From CAYLSV01 sp964386435 (GTDB lineage Bacteria; Planctomycetota; Phycisphaerae; Tepidisphaerales; Tepidisphaeraceae): a DNA stretch of 42,336 nucleotides. Of this stretch, positions 1 to 7,446 are shown piece after piece (positions within the stretch are counted from its first letter, which is position 1; every line of letters starts with the position of its first letter). The notes below the pieces were generated by a model. It had not been told where the DNA came from. It saw only the letters and a program-made list of their open reading frames with translations, and made no database searches. The DNA is taken from positions 1 through 42,336 of the forward strand of contig CAYLSV010000028.1 in assembly GCA_964386435.1 (NCBI GenBank), given 5' to 3'. The position numbers were made by a program, and so were the translations under genes.

Positions 1-472
1 CCGGCACGGCCACCGCCGTCCCGCCCGGCTCCCGCGCCGCCGCCGGCCGCGGCCGGCTCACCACCACCAGCCCGATCCCCGCCACCGTCAGCCCGATCCC
101 GCCCAAGCCCAGCCACGTCAGTGACTCGCCCAGCATAAACCAACTCAACACCACGACCATCGGCGGCGCGAGCATGGCCAGCAGCAACGCCCGCGTCGCC
201 CCCAGCCGGCTCAGCGACGCGAAGTAAAAGCTGTCGCCCACGCCAATGCCCAGCGCCCCGCTCAGCGCCAGCAACCCAAGCACCCGCGGCTCGACGGCGA
301 AGCTCGTGCCGATCAGCCCCGCCGCCACAAGCAGCATGGCCAGCCCGATGAGCCCCTTGATCAGGTTGAGCGCGATGGGCGAGAACCGCCCGCCGACCCG
401 GCTCCAGATCAGCGTCGAGGTCGCCCAAGCCGCCGCCGCCGCGAGCGCGGCCAGTTCTCCCAAAAAGTGCAC
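1..472 (-). CDS. EamA/DMT-family transporter, N-terminal part
   Basis: Read on the minus strand from a GTG at 472, the frame stays open to the window edge, so the C-terminus is missing. The translation starts VHFLGELAALAAAAAWATST and continues through several hydrophobic segments. A GIGVGDSFYFASLSRLGATR stretch is followed by LAPPMVVVLSWFMLGE, the typical core of an EamA repeat in drug/metabolite transporters (inner-membrane permeases for amino acids, sugars or metabolites). About four or five membrane segments are visible. The substrate cannot be inferred. It is divergent from the glycosylase gene at 573. The GTG start is chosen because no ATG lies upstream in frame before the intergenic region; there is no clear Shine-Dalgarno sequence. 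Confidence 0.75.
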   Translation of the reverse strand, partial: MHFLGELAALAAAAAWATSTLIWSRVGGRFSPIALNLIKGLIGLAMLLVAAGLIGTSFAVEPRVLGLLALSGALGIGVGDSFYFASLSRLGATRALLLAMLAPPMVVVLSWFMLGESLTWLGLGGIGLTVAGIGLVVVSRPRPAAAREPGGTAVAVP

Positions 473-513
473 GGCCGCAGCGTAGAGCCGGCGGACAAAC
501 CGAGGTCAACGAC

Positions 514-532
514 GGGCCTCAGCGACGTTGCA
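514..532. repeat. Orphan flank of the type A REP element
   Basis: The 19 bases GGGCCTCAGCGACGTTGCA are identical to the outer flank of the type A inverted repeat that ends near 30555, but the hairpin core is absent. The copy lies in the divergent gap between the DMT transporter and the glycosylase, inside a short inverted repeat (CGACGGGC at 510 and GCCCGTCG near 536). It is probably a relic of a lost or recombined element. Confidence 0.5.
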
Positions 533-572
533 AAGCCCGTCGGCCGCAGCACGCCGTTTGCTCACGCCTTCC

Positions 573-1373
573 ATGCCCGAAGGCCATTTGATCCGCATCG
601 CCGCCGACAAGCAGGATGCGCTTTTCGCCGGGAAAACCGTCAAATCATCGTCGCCGCAGGGGCGGTTCGAGCGGGCGGACGAGCTTGGCGGTAAGCGGCT
701 CAAGCGGGCTGAGGGCTACGGCAAGCAGATGTTCTACCACTTCCCCGCCGGCCGCATCGTGCAGGTGCATCTGGGGCGGCTGGGCAAGTTCGTCTACCAC
801 GGCCCCAAGCCGCCCGAGCCGCGGCCGAGCGTGCGGTGGCGACTGACGACGCCGGCAGCGACGCTCGACCTCATCGCCCCGATCACCTGCGGCCTCGTGA
901 CGCCGGGCGAGCGGGAGGCGATTCTCGCCAAGCTCGGGCCGGACCCGTTGCACCCGGACTTCGACGAGGCCGCGGCGCGGGAACATGTCTTCGGGAAAAT
1001 CGCCAAGAGTCGCAAGGCGATCGGGGCGTTGCTGCTGGACCAATCGCTGTTCGCCGGCACGGGCAACATCTTCCGAGCCGAGGCGTTGTTGAGGATCGGC
1101 CTGCACCCGGCGACGCCGGGGAACGCGGTGGGGCGGGCGCGGTTCGACTTGCTGTGGGACGACCTGATCCTGCTGTTGCACCGGGCCGTCGAGCACGGCA
1201 AGATCATCGGCACCGACCGCGACGAGGTCGGCAAGCCGCTGTCGAAGGTGACGGCCGACGAGCGGTTCCTGATCTACAAGCGCGACACCTGCCGGCGGTG
1301 CGGGGCGAAGGCTCAGGAACTGAAACTAGCGGGGCGGCCGATCCGGTTCTGCCCGAAGCACCAGGCGGAGTAG
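573..1373 (+). CDS. Fpg/Nei-family DNA glycosylase/AP lyase
   Basis: Base-excision repair enzyme predicted to remove oxidised bases and cleave the abasic site. The start is set at 573 because the protein then begins MPEGH: after removal of Met, Pro becomes the catalytic N-terminal nucleophile followed by the conserved Glu. The MPEGH form resembles the Nei2-like branch rather than classical Fpg (MPELPEV). An FAGTGNIFRAEALLRIGLHP stretch near residue 160 is the H2TH region. The C-terminus carries a zinc finger with CRRCG, but the second pair reads FCPKHQ, so the last ligand is His where most relatives have Cys. The length of 266 residues is normal. It stands alone, convergent with the aldo/keto reductase. 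Family assignment is secure; substrate preference is not. Confidence 0.9.
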   Translation: MPEGHLIRIAADKQDALFAGKTVKSSSPQGRFERADELGGKRLKRAEGYGKQMFYHFPAGRIVQVHLGRLGKFVYHGPKPPEPRPSVRWRLTTPAATLDLIAPITCGLVTPGEREAILAKLGPDPLHPDFDEAAAREHVFGKIAKSRKAIGALLLDQSLFAGTGNIFRAEALLRIGLHPATPGNAVGRARFDLLWDDLILLLHRAVEHGKIIGTDRDEVGKPLSKVTADERFLIYKRDTCRRCGAKAQELKLAGRPIRFCPKHQAE

Positions 1374-1380
1374 GTCGCCT

Positions 1381-2313
1381 TCAAGCCAACGGCTTGCCGC
1401 GGGCGGCGAGGTGCAGTTCGTACCAATCCTCCCGCGTCAGCGGCAACTGGAGCGCCGCCGTCGCCGCCTTGATCCGCTCGGGTGTGCGGCTGCCGATGAT
1501 CGGGCAAACGCCAACCGGGTGCCGCAGCAGGGCCGCCAGCGCGATTGTCGTCGGCTCGCAGTCGTGCTTCTTCGCCAAGCGGCGCATCGCACGATTCACC
1601 CGCTCCTTGGGCGTCTCGCGGTCATCGCGGTCGCGGTCCCGCGGGGCGTGGTCGCGACCGTCGAGCTTGCCGGCGGCCAGCGGTGCCCAGGCCCACACCT
1701 CGACGCCCAACTCCTGGCAACAGTCCAGCGTGCCGTCGGTCCACCGCCAGGCGTCGAGCATGTGCAGCTCGATCTGATTGATGGCCAGCGGCACGTCGTG
1801 TTTTGCAAGCGCCGCGTGCATCGCCCGCATCTGGCCGACGTCGAAGTTGCTCACGCCGACCTGCTTGATCTTCCCGCTGCTCACCGCCTCGGCCAGCGCC
1901 CGGGCGGCGTCGTTGTAGTGGATGAGCAGGTCCGGGCGGTGCAGGAAGTAGACGTCGATCTGCGCCACGCCCAGCCGATCGAGCGACCCTTTAAAACTGG
2001 CGGTGATGTGCTCGGGCGAGAGGTCGTACCGCTGCGGCGTGCCGGGCGGGTCACCCTCAAAGCGCACGCCGCACTTGCTGGCGAGGGTGATTTGCTCCCG
2101 CACGCCGGGCCGATTCGCGAGCCAGCTTCCCAGCGCCCGCTCACTGCCGCCGCGGCTGTAGATGTCGGCCGAATCGAACGTGCGGTAGCCGGCGTCGAAG
2201 GCCGCGTCGAAGCAGGCGTGGGCCTCGGCGGTGTGGCGGTCGGTGATCTTCGCCGGGTCCCACTCGCCCAGCGAGCGCATGGTGCCGTAGATGAGGGTCG
2301 GTGGCGCAGTCAC
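1381..2313 (-). CDS. Aldo/keto reductase
   Basis: NAD(P)H-dependent oxidoreductase of the TIM-barrel AKR superfamily, probably cytosolic, with an unknown carbonyl substrate. The catalytic tetrad is visible: Asp and Tyr in TFDSADIYSRGGSE, Lys in LASKCG and His in YFLHRPDLL. The cofactor-binding part includes VGVSNF, INQIELHM and, near the C-terminus, CPIIGSRTPERI, as in YdhF-like reductases. The GTG at 2313 (VTAPPTLIYGTM) places the start just before the first beta strand. An ATG at 2355 would add 14 residues with no resemblance to the family and cannot be excluded. It ends eight bases from the glycosylase stop on the opposite strand. Confidence 0.88.
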   Translation of the reverse strand: MTAPPTLIYGTMRSLGEWDPAKITDRHTAEAHACFDAAFDAGYRTFDSADIYSRGGSERALGSWLANRPGVREQITLASKCGVRFEGDPPGTPQRYDLSPEHITASFKGSLDRLGVAQIDVYFLHRPDLLIHYNDAARALAEAVSSGKIKQVGVSNFDVGQMRAMHAALAKHDVPLAINQIELHMLDAWRWTDGTLDCCQELGVEVWAWAPLAAGKLDGRDHAPRDRDRDDRETPKERVNRAMRRLAKKHDCEPTTIALAALLRHPVGVCPIIGSRTPERIKAATAALQLPLTREDWYELHLAARGKPLA

Positions 2314-2504
2314 GATGCCATGATATCCCGCAGATCCTTGCGGACTTTCCGCCACCCACCGCGGGCGACGCGACTCAAAACGCAGGATGCGATCGATTAT
2401 CGGCCACCGCGTTTGGTCCGCGGCCGCCGGCCGGACTTGGCCATACTCGGCCGTTGATCCGGGCGATAGGGGAATGGGGGAGTGAACGTGACAGCGGTTT
2501 CATC

Positions 2505-3023
2505 ATGTGGCTCACCGGCGAGATTTACCAGCAGGTCGTGGGCGACCTTGACCAGCGCGTCAAGCGGGAACAAGCCCGCGCCTTCCCCGGCGACACGCCG
2601 CAGAAGCGGACCGAACAACGGGTCGGCCTCCGCGCCCGCACCACGGTGATGCCCGAGGACCCGCACGGTGTCACCACCGAGGAGGCCGTGCAGGTCTGGG
2701 TCACCGACCTCTCCTGGGGCGGCATCGGCTTCACGTCGGGCGAGGAAATCCCCGTCGGCTGGACGGTGCTGGTGCATCTGCCCCGCGTCGACGGCTCTGC
2801 GCTGCTGGCGCGGTTCGCGGTGATGCACACCAAGGCGATCCAGGTCGAACGCAAGTGGAAGCTGTACCACAGCGGCGGCAAACTCGTCGAAGTGGTCGAA
2901 GCCAGCGCCCGCGAAGCGCTGGCCCCGCTGGGCAAAAACGCCGACTCGTTGCCGCGTCAGAGCAAGGCGATGCGCGAACTGCTGATCGCCGGGCGGGCGG
3001 CCCGCAAGCGGCGGATCGGGTGA
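2505..3023 (+). CDS. PilZ-domain protein, likely c-di-GMP binding
   Basis: A 172-residue cytosolic protein with both halves of the PilZ c-di-GMP signature: RTEQR (RxxxR) at residues 35-39 and DLSWGG (D/NxSxxG) at 68-73. They are followed by a beta-rich stretch with GIGFTSGEEIPVGWTVLVHL. This arrangement is that of PilZ domains that bind cyclic di-GMP and act on motility, attachment or exopolysaccharide. The open frame extends upstream to 2301, but that part is compositionally unlike protein and overlaps the divergent reductase start, so the ATG at 2505 is preferred. The basic C-terminal tail (AARKRRIG) is unremarkable. No cyclase or phosphodiesterase lies nearby, so the target cannot be named. 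Confidence 0.8.
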   Translation: MWLTGEIYQQVVGDLDQRVKREQARAFPGDTPQKRTEQRVGLRARTTVMPEDPHGVTTEEAVQVWVTDLSWGGIGFTSGEEIPVGWTVLVHLPRVDGSALLARFAVMHTKAIQVERKWKLYHSGGKLVEVVEASAREALAPLGKNADSLPRQSKAMRELLIAGRAARKRRIG

Positions 3024-3206
3024 CCTCGGGCGGGCCGCGGCACGTTTTTCGGGGAAAAAGCTGGCACCGGCGCGGCAAGGTGTTGGGATTCTGGGGAAAT
3101 GCCGATATTTTCGACCTGTCGGCGTGTGCCGACCGCGTTCGGATCGGCGGCTCCCTCGGCCGATGGACGCGAGAAGCGACGAATTTCCCCGACATCTGGA
3201 GAAACC

Positions 3207-3608
3207 ATGGCCAAGGCCGCGAAGAAAACCGTGAAGAAGACCGCCCCCGCGACGACGGCCAAGACGGCCGCCCCGAAGAAGGTCGTCAAAAAGACCGCTC
3301 CGAAGCGTGACCCGAAGAAGCCGCTGACCAAGAGCCAGATCGCCAACGAAATGGCCGAGAAGCTGGAGCTGCCCCGCAAGAAGGTCATGGAAATCTTCGA
3401 GACGATGTCCGAGTTGGCCTTCGCCGAGACGAAGAAGACCGGGGCGTTTTTGATTCCCAACATCGGCAAGCTCAAGCTGGTCAAGCGGCCGGCCCGGACC
3501 TACCGCAACCCGCAGACGCAGGAGCCGGTCAAGAAGCCGGCGAGCAAGGCCGTGAAGTTCACCGTCGCCAAGGCGGCCAAGGACGCGATCAACCCGCCCA
3601 AGGCCTGA
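3207..3608 (+). CDS. HU-family DNA-binding protein with H1-like N-terminal tail
   Basis: Nucleoid-associated protein of 133 residues. Residues 1-38 are a Lys/Ala/Pro/Thr tail with repeated KK-TAP and AAPKKVVKKTAPK words, like eukaryotic histone H1 tails. The HU/IHF fold follows from LTKSQIANEMAEKLELPRKK. It has a short arm region (IPNIGKLKLVKRPART) and ends KAAKDAINPPKA. The tail precedes the HU fold, whereas in actinobacterial HupB it follows it. The start at 3207 has GGAG about six bases upstream; a longer open frame from 3099 is compositionally implausible. The gene is followed by a strong hairpin terminator and appears monocistronic, fitting an abundant chromosomal protein. Confidence 0.88.
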   Translation: MAKAAKKTVKKTAPATTAKTAAPKKVVKKTAPKRDPKKPLTKSQIANEMAEKLELPRKKVMEIFETMSELAFAETKKTGAFLIPNIGKLKLVKRPARTYRNPQTQEPVKKPASKAVKFTVAKAAKDAINPPKA

Positions 3609-3633
3609 ACGCCAATTTTCGCCCGATCCGACC

Positions 3634-3665
3634 GAAGCCGCGACGCGAGTCGCGGCTTCTTTTTT
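3634..3665 (+). terminator. Rho-independent terminator of the HU gene
   Basis: An 11-bp perfect stem, GAAGCCGCGAC (3634-3644) with GTCGCGGCTTC (3649-3659), has a four-base GCGA loop and is followed directly by six T. It lies 26 bases after the HU stop and just before the photolyase start, so photolyase must have its own promoter or depend on readthrough. Confidence 0.92.
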
Positions 3666-3668
3666 GCT

Positions 3669-5081
3669 ATGCATCCCGTTATGACGCCCGAGTTCGACGA
3701 CATCCACGCCAATCGCATCCGCTTGCTCAACGACGCGGAGGAGAACGGCGGCGGGAAGTACGTGCTCTACTGGATGCAGGCCGGTCAGCGGACGCGGCAC
3801 AATCCGGCGCTGGAGGTCGCTGTTCGCGAGGCCGACCGGCTGAAGCTGCCGCTGCTGGTGTGCTTCGGTTTGACCGACGGCTACCCCGAAGCCAACGCCC
3901 GGCACTACACCTTCCTGCTGCAGGGGCTGCGGGACGCGGCGGCGAATCTGGAGAAGCGCGGCATCAAGTTCGTCTGCCGCCGCGGCGAGCCGGCGAAGGT
4001 GGCGGGGCGGTTGGCGAAGGATGCGGCGCTGGTGGTGGTCGACATGTCGTACACCCGCGTGCCCCGCCGCTGGCTGGACGAGGCGGCGGACGATTTTCGC
4101 GTGCCGCTAATGCGGGTGGAGGGCGAGGTGATCGTGCCGGTCGAGACGGCGAGCGACAAGCGGGAGTACGCCGCCCGCACCATCCGGCCCAAGCTGCACA
4201 AGATGTGGCCGACGTTTCTGAAGGGGTTCGAGGAGAGCAAGCCGAAGCGCGACAGCCTCGGCATCGACGTGAAGGGCGATGTTGATGTCAGCGACCCGGT
4301 CGCAGCCTTGGCGACGTTGAAGGTGGACGACGGCGTGCCGCCCAGCGCCCGCTTCCCCGGCGGCGAGGACGCGGCGGCGAAGCTCATGAACCGCTTCCTC
4401 GCCATGCTCGACGGCTACGACACCGGCCGCAACCAACCCGGCGGCGGCCACCACAGCTACCTCAGCCCGTACCTGCACTTCGGCCACATCTCCCCCGTCG
4501 CCGCTTGCCTCGCGGTCCGCGATAGCAAAAAAGGCACGGCCGACGATCGCGACGCCTTCGTCGAAGAACTCGGCGTCCGCCGGGAGCTGGCGAAGAACTT
4601 TGTCTGGTTCAGCCCCGGCGACTATGACACGTACGCCTGCCTGCCCGACTGGGCGAAGAAGACCCTAGCCGAGCACGAACACGACAACCGCGAGTACGTC
4701 TACACCCGCGACCAACTCGAGAACGCCGAGACGCACGACGAGTACTGGAACGCCGCGATGCGGGAGATGACGCAAACCGGCTTCATGACCAACTACATGC
4801 GCATGTACTGGGGCAAGAAGATTCTCGAGTGGACCAACACCCCCGAGTCCGGCTACGACACGACGTTGCACCTGAACAACAAGCACTTCCTCGACGGCCG
4901 CGATCCGAACAGCTACAGCAACGTCGCCTGGATCTACGGCGTCCACGACCGCCCGTGGACCGAGCGGCCGATTTTCGGCAAAACGCGGTACATGAACGCC
5001 AACGGCCTGAAGCGCAAGTTCGACATGGCCGAGTACGTCGCCTTCGTCGACGGCCTGGGTGAGGCAGAGCCCATCTTGTAA
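3669..5081 (+). CDS. Class II deoxyribodipyrimidine (CPD) photolyase
   Basis: Light-dependent, FAD-containing enzyme that reverses cyclobutane pyrimidine dimers. The N-terminal alpha/beta antenna domain begins near KYVLYWMQAGQR, the class II form. The FAD-binding helical domain includes YLSPYLHFGHISP, NFVWFSPGDYDTYACLPDWA, MRMYWGKKILEWT and the C-terminal HLNNKHFLDGRDPNSYSN and WIYGVHDRPWTERPIFG. The 470-residue length matches class II enzymes. The ATG at 3669 follows the HU terminator by only a few bases; a second in-frame ATG at 3681 (MTPEFDD) is equally plausible. Neither has an evident Shine-Dalgarno sequence. It is followed after 17 bases by the PTPS-family gene and may be co-transcribed with it. 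Confidence 0.95.
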   Translation: MHPVMTPEFDDIHANRIRLLNDAEENGGGKYVLYWMQAGQRTRHNPALEVAVREADRLKLPLLVCFGLTDGYPEANARHYTFLLQGLRDAAANLEKRGIKFVCRRGEPAKVAGRLAKDAALVVVDMSYTRVPRRWLDEAADDFRVPLMRVEGEVIVPVETASDKREYAARTIRPKLHKMWPTFLKGFEESKPKRDSLGIDVKGDVDVSDPVAALATLKVDDGVPPSARFPGGEDAAAKLMNRFLAMLDGYDTGRNQPGGGHHSYLSPYLHFGHISPVAACLAVRDSKKGTADDRDAFVEELGVRRELAKNFVWFSPGDYDTYACLPDWAKKTLAEHEHDNREYVYTRDQLENAETHDEYWNAAMREMTQTGFMTNYMRMYWGKKILEWTNTPESGYDTTLHLNNKHFLDGRDPNSYSNVAWIYGVHDRPWTERPIFGKTRYMNANGLKRKFDMAEYVAFVDGLGEAEPIL

Positions 5082-5098
5082 CGACCCGACCTGCCGCC

Positions 5099-5464
5099 GT
5101 GCCCTTTGACGTGACGATCCGGCGGACGTTCAGCGCTGCCCACGCCCTGCGGTGGCCCGACGGCTCGACGGAATCCCTGCACGGCCACGACTGGTCTGTA
5201 ACCGTCACCGTCGCCGCCGAGACGCTGGACGAGAGCGGGCTGGTCATGGATTTTCACGATCTCGAAGCGCAGCTCGACGCGCTGCTGACGACCTGGCACA
5301 ACCGCAACCTCAACGACCTGCCGCCGTTCGATTCGGCGCGGAACCCGTCGGCCGAGCGGGTCGCCCAAACGGTGGCCGAGGCCCTTGACCTGCCGCCGCG
5401 GGTCAAGCTCGCGCGGGTGGAAGTCGGCGAGGCCCCGGGCTGCACGGCCGGTTATGAACCTTGA
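5099..5464 (+). CDS. 6-pyruvoyl-tetrahydropterin synthase/QueD-family enzyme, possibly PTPS-III type
   Basis: A T-fold pterin enzyme of 121 residues starting at a GTG. Zinc ligands are visible as His15 (FSAAHAL) and His28/His30 (LHGHDW), with a late catalytic Glu in VEVGEAPG. The nucleophilic Cys that precedes HGH in QueD and eukaryotic PTPS is missing; the segment reads GSTESLHGH, giving E-x-x-H-G-H. In PTPS-III enzymes a Glu replaces this Cys and the protein makes 6-hydroxymethyl-dihydropterin for folate, bypassing dihydroneopterin aldolase. I infer that role here, but a queuosine or other pterin function is not excluded. It lies 17 bases after the photolyase gene; no queC or queE is in the window. 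Confidence 0.8.
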   Translation: MPFDVTIRRTFSAAHALRWPDGSTESLHGHDWSVTVTVAAETLDESGLVMDFHDLEAQLDALLTTWHNRNLNDLPPFDSARNPSAERVAQTVAEALDLPPRVKLARVEVGEAPGCTAGYEP

Positions 5465-5491
5465 CGGCCCGCCCGTTGCTATCATCGGGGC

Positions 5492-6112
5492 ATGCCTTGC
5501 GACGGATGCAACAAGCCCAAGACGGTGCACGTCACCGAGATCAAGGGCGGGAAGAAGGTGGAGCAACACCTGTGCAAAGACTGCCCCCACGCCACCGACG
5601 ACGTGCCGGCGGGCAAAGGCGGCAAGGGGGGCAAGGGCTCCAAGCACCAGCCGATCAACGAGCTGCTGACCAACTTCGTCCTCGCCACCACCAACGCCGC
5701 CCAACAAAGCGACGCCTGCCCGCACACCGGCCTGACCTGGCAGGAGTTCCGCAACACCGGTTTGCTGGGCCACCCGGACAACTACGCGCTGTTCGACAAG
5801 CAACTCACCCCGCTGCTGCAGCGGGCCCACGAGGGCGCCACCCACCACGTCGGCAAGCGGCCCGACAAGTCCCGCGCCGGCAACCGCGACCCGATCACCG
5901 CCGGCCGCAACCAGGCCCGTCGCGAAGTTGCCAAGCTCCGCCGCGAGCTCGCCCTTGCCGTCGAGAGTGAGGACTACGAGCTGGCCGCACAACTTCGCGA
6001 CCAGCTCAAAGCCGCCGAGGCGGCGACGAACGACATGGCCGATTCGCTGAACGAGGCGGGCGAAACCTTGTTCACCGACGACGCCGACGACACCTTCACC
6101 GGGGACAAGTAG
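5492..6112 (+). CDS. mcsA: McsA-like zinc/UVR-motif protein
   Basis: Predicted activator of the protein-arginine kinase encoded immediately downstream. Two CxxC pairs lie at the N-terminus (CDGC at residues 3-6 and CKDC near 28-31), followed by a Gly/Lys-rich linker. A CPHTGLTWQEFRNTGLLG segment typical of McsA comes next, and a coiled UVR motif (ESEDYELAAQLRDQLKAAE) near the C-terminus. Classical Firmicute McsA has four CxxC motifs; here the second pair of motifs is reduced to a single Cys before HTG. The gene is separated from mcsB by two bases, so translational coupling is likely. Confidence 0.87.
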   Translation: MPCDGCNKPKTVHVTEIKGGKKVEQHLCKDCPHATDDVPAGKGGKGGKGSKHQPINELLTNFVLATTNAAQQSDACPHTGLTWQEFRNTGLLGHPDNYALFDKQLTPLLQRAHEGATHHVGKRPDKSRAGNRDPITAGRNQARREVAKLRRELALAVESEDYELAAQLRDQLKAAEAATNDMADSLNEAGETLFTDDADDTFTGDK

Positions 6113-6114
6113 CC

Positions 6115-7176
6115 ATGACCGACGTGAAGCTCAACGATTTGGTCCCCCGCGCCGGCGAGTGGCTGCGCGGCGACGGGCCACGCAGCGAGGTCGTCGTCTC
6201 GACCCGCATCCGCCTCGCCCGCAACGTCAGCGGCCACAACTTCCTCAGCAAGTGCAGCCGTCGGCAGCGGAGCGTCTTGGAGAAAAAGATACGGGCGGCC
6301 GTCATCGACTCGCACTTCGCGCCCCGCGTGTTGTTCGTCAAGCTCGACGACGCCCTCGACGTCGACCTCTCGCTCTTGGTCGAACGCCACCTGATCTCCA
6401 AGAACCACGCCGGCGGCGAGGGGGCCCGCAGCGTCATCCTGTCCGAGGACGAGACCGTCAGCATTATGGTCAACGAGGAGGACCACCTGCGCCTGCAGGT
6501 GCTTCGCAGCGGCCTCCAGCTCGACGAGGCGTGGGAGCAGATCGACGCCATCGACGACGACCTCAACGGCTCGCTCGACTTCGCCTTCCACAACCGGTTC
6601 GGCTACCTCACCGCCTGCCCGACCAACGTCGGCACCGGCATTCGCGTCAGCGTCATGCTCCACCTCCCGGCCCTGAAGCTCACCGGCGAGATCGAGAAGG
6701 TCTTCCGCGCCGCCAAGGAAATGAAGCTCGCTGTCCGCGGCCTCTACGGCGAAGGCACCGAGGCCACCGGCGATTTTTACCAGATCTCCAACCAGACCAC
6801 ACTCGGCAAGCAGGAGGAGGAAATTCTCTCCGACTTCCGCGACAACGTCATCCCGAAGATCATCCACTACGAGCTGCAGGCCCGCCACACCCTGCAAAGC
6901 GAACGCGCCCGCAACCTCGACGACAAAGCCTTTCGCGCCCTGGGCATCCTCCGCAACGCCCGCCTGCTGGCGAGCGAGGAGGTTCTGCAACTCCTGAGCC
7001 ACATCCGCCTGGGCGTCAACCTCGGTCGCGTCCCCGACGTCGACTTGCCCACGCTCAACGAGCTGATGCTCCTCACCCAATCGGCCCACCTGCAAAAACT
7101 CCTCGGCAAACGCCTCGACGGCGACGACCGCCGCGCCGCCCGCGCCCAATTCGTCCGCGAACGCCTCGGCGGGTGA
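6115..7176 (+). CDS. mcsB: Protein-arginine kinase McsB
   Basis: ATP:guanidino phosphotransferase that phosphorylates arginines on proteins, marking them for ClpCP degradation in Bacillus. Conserved phosphagen-kinase segments are all present: EVVVSTRIRLARN, MVNEEDHLRLQ, LTACPTNVGTGIRVSVMLHLP (with the reactive-site Cys) and RGLYGEGTEATGDFYQISNQ. The 353-residue length matches McsB and lacks the extra N-terminal domain of creatine kinases. It starts two bases after the mcsA stop. Firmicute operons also contain ctsR and clpC; neither is in this window, so clients and protease partners are unknown. Confidence 0.95.
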   Translation: MTDVKLNDLVPRAGEWLRGDGPRSEVVVSTRIRLARNVSGHNFLSKCSRRQRSVLEKKIRAAVIDSHFAPRVLFVKLDDALDVDLSLLVERHLISKNHAGGEGARSVILSEDETVSIMVNEEDHLRLQVLRSGLQLDEAWEQIDAIDDDLNGSLDFAFHNRFGYLTACPTNVGTGIRVSVMLHLPALKLTGEIEKVFRAAKEMKLAVRGLYGEGTEATGDFYQISNQTTLGKQEEEILSDFRDNVIPKIIHYELQARHTLQSERARNLDDKAFRALGILRNARLLASEEVLQLLSHIRLGVNLGRVPDVDLPTLNELMLLTQSAHLQKLLGKRLDGDDRRAARAQFVRERLGG

Positions 7177-7188
7177 AGTACAAGGCAC

Positions 7189-7292
7189 TCGCCCGGACCT
7201 ACGCCGCGTAGCGGCGGGGCTGCACCTGCAGTCCGAGCAACTCGGAAACAAAGTGAAGCCCCGCCGCTACGCGGCGGAGGTCCGGGCGCTTA
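7189..7292. repeat. Inverted pair of type A REP hairpins
   Basis: Left arm 7191-7221 and right arm 7255-7288 are inverted copies: the outer GCCCGGACCT pairs with AGGTCCGGGC, and each arm holds a CGCCGC/GCGGCG-type hairpin. The inner tags read GCAG (left arm, reverse strand) and GAAG (right arm) instead of GTAG, so this is a diverged subtype. It follows mcsB in a convergent gap. Confidence 0.75.
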
Positions 7293-7314
7293 CCAGCCAC
7301 TTCCCACCACGGGC

Positions 7315-7427
7315 GTAGCCCCGCTGCTACGCAGCGGTGGGAGCTTCTTGTGCGTCAAGATTGGGGAAACCGTCACCTTTNNNNNNNNNNCGCTGAAACC
7401 CCCACCGCTGCGTAGCAGCGGGGCTAC
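7315..7427. repeat. Two type A REP hairpins around an assembly gap
   Basis: A plus-oriented copy starts with GTAG at 7315-7318 and runs through the CCGCTGC/GCAGCGG stem to about 7342. A minus-oriented copy ends with CTAC at 7424-7427. Here the tags point outward, whereas in the other pairs they face inward, but the intervening N run (7381-7390) means the arrangement may be an assembly artefact. Confidence 0.75.
7381..7390. other. Assembly gap (10 N)
   Basis: Ten N lie directly before the CGCTGA flank of a type A REP hairpin, in an intergenic region. The true length is unknown. A multicopy repeat is the likely reason for the break. Confidence 0.95.
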
Positions 7428-7446
7428 GGCAGCGGGTTCGCGTGCG

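Noticed and set aside
7189..7427. CRISPR-like array
   Set aside because: The repeats are palindromic, alternately oriented and irregularly spaced, with no cas genes, so they are REP-type.
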